From contig CAJYUW010000031.1 in assembly GCA_913778205.1 (NCBI GenBank), positions 186,001-250,000 on the forward strand: a stretch of 64,000 bases of DNA, given 5' to 3'. Positions within the stretch are counted from its first letter, which is position 1; every line of letters begins with the position of its first letter. Below the pieces are notes generated by a model. It was not told the origin of the DNA. It did no database searches and saw only the letters and a list, made by a program, of their open reading frames with translations. Source of the DNA: an uncultured Curtobacterium sp. GTDB lineage: Bacteria > Actinomycetota > Actinomycetes > Actinomycetales > Microbacteriaceae. Shown piece by piece: positions 63,089-64,000 of this stretch. The position numbers and the translations under genes were made by a program.

Positions 63089-63109
63089 TAATTGTCAGTC
63101 TGACAATTA
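63089..63109 (-). promoter_or_regulatory. 21-bp palindromic operator of the prs-nadV-nrtR operon
   Basis: TAATTGTCAG and CTGACAATTA flank a single T, a perfect 10+1+10 bp palindrome. Read on the minus strand it includes a -35-like TTGTCA, 18 nt before TACGGT, which lies 6 nt before the operon's ATG. It also covers the stop codon of the upstream MpaB-type gene. It is the only AT-rich perfect palindrome of this size in the window, in the right place for an NrtR site. Confidence 0.75.
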
Positions 63110-63955
63110 TCCGTTCGGGCGTCCTGCCGCCGCCCGCCGCATCGCCCGGACCAGCAGCGGCCCCGGCAGACGGAGGAGCCACCCGGGCACCAGCCTCCGG
63201 ACGACACGGAGCACCTGCACGGTCCGCTCGTACCGCCGACGCTCCCGTGGCCCCCACGCGAAGCCGTACTCGGCTCGCAGCCGGTCCGGCAGCATGCCCA
63301 CGGTCACGATCCGCACGAGCGGCATCGCCGTCCGCACCCACCACGGCGCGAGTCTCGGGTGCAGCAGGTCGCGCACGACACCGCGCGCCTCGTCGGTGAC
63401 GGTCAGCCGGTCGAGCGTCGCCGCCCAGTACCGGTCGAACGCAGCCACCGACCCTGGCCAGCGGGACGGCGGCACCCGGAGGGCGGTCCCGATCGGCGCG
63501 TACGCCTGCAGCAGTTCCCCGGACCGGCTCGCGAACGCCTCCGAACCGAAGAGCGCGTGCGCCTGCCGTGCCGAGTCGAACAGGGTCGCGGCCACCCAGA
63601 GCTGTCGGTCGACGTCGTCCGCGCCCGCGACGGGAACGTGCGCGCGGTCCACGAGGGAGGCTGCGAGCGCGGCGTCCGCCGGGCTGCCGGACACCACCGC
63701 GAAGACGAACGCCAGGGTGTGCGCGAGCCGCTGCTGCGGTCGGCGCGCGAAGTCGGAGTGCCGACGGACGCCCGCCGCGACGACGGGGTCGGCGATCTGC
63801 AGCAGGATGGCGCGGCCGCCGGCCGCGACCGGCGTGCTGTCCGCGAGCAGCCGACGGAGCGCGCGGTCGCGACCGGGCACCGGACGGGAGGCACGGTGCG
63901 GGTCGTGCACCGCGCCTCCCGTCCGTCCCGTGCCCGTCGACGACTCAGCGGTCAC
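63107..63955 (-). CDS. MpaB/DUF2236-type oxygenase-family protein
   Basis: The 282-residue product matches the MpaB/latex-oxygenase-like family, with GGRAILLQIADPVVAAGVRRHSDF (His66), the basic RPQQRLAHTL, VDRAHVPVAG (His106), a LWVAATLFDSA helix and a C-terminal amphipathic region. These His residues are placed where the family ligates a heme-like cofactor. The substrate is unknown. The frame starts at a GTG near the window edge. The first 28 codons overlap a dispersed repeat and are not conserved, so the true start may be further in or beyond the window. Confidence 0.72.
   Translation of the reverse strand: MTAESSTGTGRTGGAVHDPHRASRPVPGRDRALRRLLADSTPVAAGGRAILLQIADPVVAAGVRRHSDFARRPQQRLAHTLAFVFAVVSGSPADAALAASLVDRAHVPVAGADDVDRQLWVAATLFDSARQAHALFGSEAFASRSGELLQAYAPIGTALRVPPSRWPGSVAAFDRYWAATLDRLTVTDEARGVVRDLLHPRLAPWWVRTAMPLVRIVTVGMLPDRLRAEYGFAWGPRERRRYERTVQVLRVVRRLVPGWLLRLPGPLLVRAMRRAAAGRPNG
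63882..63924. repeat. Dispersed palindromic repeat inside the MpaB-type N-terminus
   Basis: GGACGGGAGGCACGGTGC at 63882-63899 and GCACCGCGCCTCCCGTCC at 63907-63924 are 18-bp arms with one mismatch. It is the best-preserved copy in the GGGAGGC orientation and lies in the first 25 codons of the annotated gene. Confidence 0.88.
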
Positions 63956-64000
63956 GTCGTGCCCGCCGCTGCCGTGCTCGGGGCGAGACGTCGACCCAGA

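Noticed and set aside
59866..63207. A single 1113-codon minus-strand protein spanning the NAD operon
   Set aside because: The frame carries the real NrtR-type gene only at its C-terminal end. Across nadV and the Prs-like gene it is an out-of-frame shadow.

Overview
This is a high-GC (about 70%) chromosomal segment of an actinobacterium. Everything in it points to Micrococcales, family Microbacteriaceae, and a Curtobacterium-like genus is my best guess (inference). The spc cluster runs L14-L24-L5-S8-L6-L18-S5-L30-L15 with no S14 between L5 and S8, as I recall for Micrococcus luteus. Many start codons are GTG, operon genes overlap by 4 nt, and many transcripts look leaderless. No prophage, insertion sequence, CRISPR array, tRNA or rRNA was seen.

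Layout. 1-9164: the end of the S10 cluster (L22, S3, L16, L29, S17), the spc cluster, then secY, adk and map. 9165-10819: a 46-bp tandem repeat and a LytR-CpsA-Psr wall enzyme on the minus strand. 11084-14261: the alpha cluster (infA, rpmJ, rpsM, rpsK, rpoA, rplQ). 14453-20218: a FUSC-like membrane protein, truA, a metallo-beta-lactamase-fold hydrolase and a large secreted nuclease. 20557-22924: rplM, rpsI and glmM. 23107-26956: coaA, a glutathione peroxidase, glmS and acpS. 27030-29799: two adjacent alanine-racemase-family genes and tsaE. 29806-30264: a 5'-truncated alpha/beta-hydrolase remnant. 30307-32544: tsaB, rimI and tsaD. 32700-37218: a DUF4190-type membrane protein, a methyltransferase, a CIRCE-controlled lone groES, a secreted repeat protein and rarD. 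37408-44865: a branched-chain amino-acid ABC transporter whose binding protein and guaB lie on the minus strand, divergent from the permease/ATPase operon. 45052-53929: a small membrane protein, guaB3, glpD, a membrane protein, a two-gene cation/proton antiporter, SURF1, a DUF3817 protein and guaA. 54391-58972: a Bax-inhibitor-1 protein, a glycerophosphodiesterase and PcrA helicase. 59212-63955: a PdxH-like oxidase, a three-gene NAD salvage operon, and an MpaB-type oxygenase.

How the genes fit together. Most of the window is core growth machinery. GlmS and GlmM lead to UDP-GlcNAc, and the racemases and the LCP protein also serve the cell wall. TsaB, TsaD and TsaE form the t6A tRNA-modification set. 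GuaB, GuaB3 and GuaA belong to GMP synthesis.

The most system-like locus is 59866-63109. It encodes a short PRPP-synthetase-like protein, a nicotinamide phosphoribosyltransferase and an NrtR-type Nudix/winged-helix protein that has lost the Nudix catalytic glutamates. The operon sits behind a perfect 10+1+10 bp palindrome. It looks like an autoregulated nicotinamide-to-NMN salvage unit, and its Prs-Nampt pair resembles the gene pairs phages use to rebuild NAD.

The second notable layer is repeats. One palindromic family (core CCGYGCCTCCMG) occurs more than ten times between and inside genes, and there are two 60-bp palindromes with identical outer arms.
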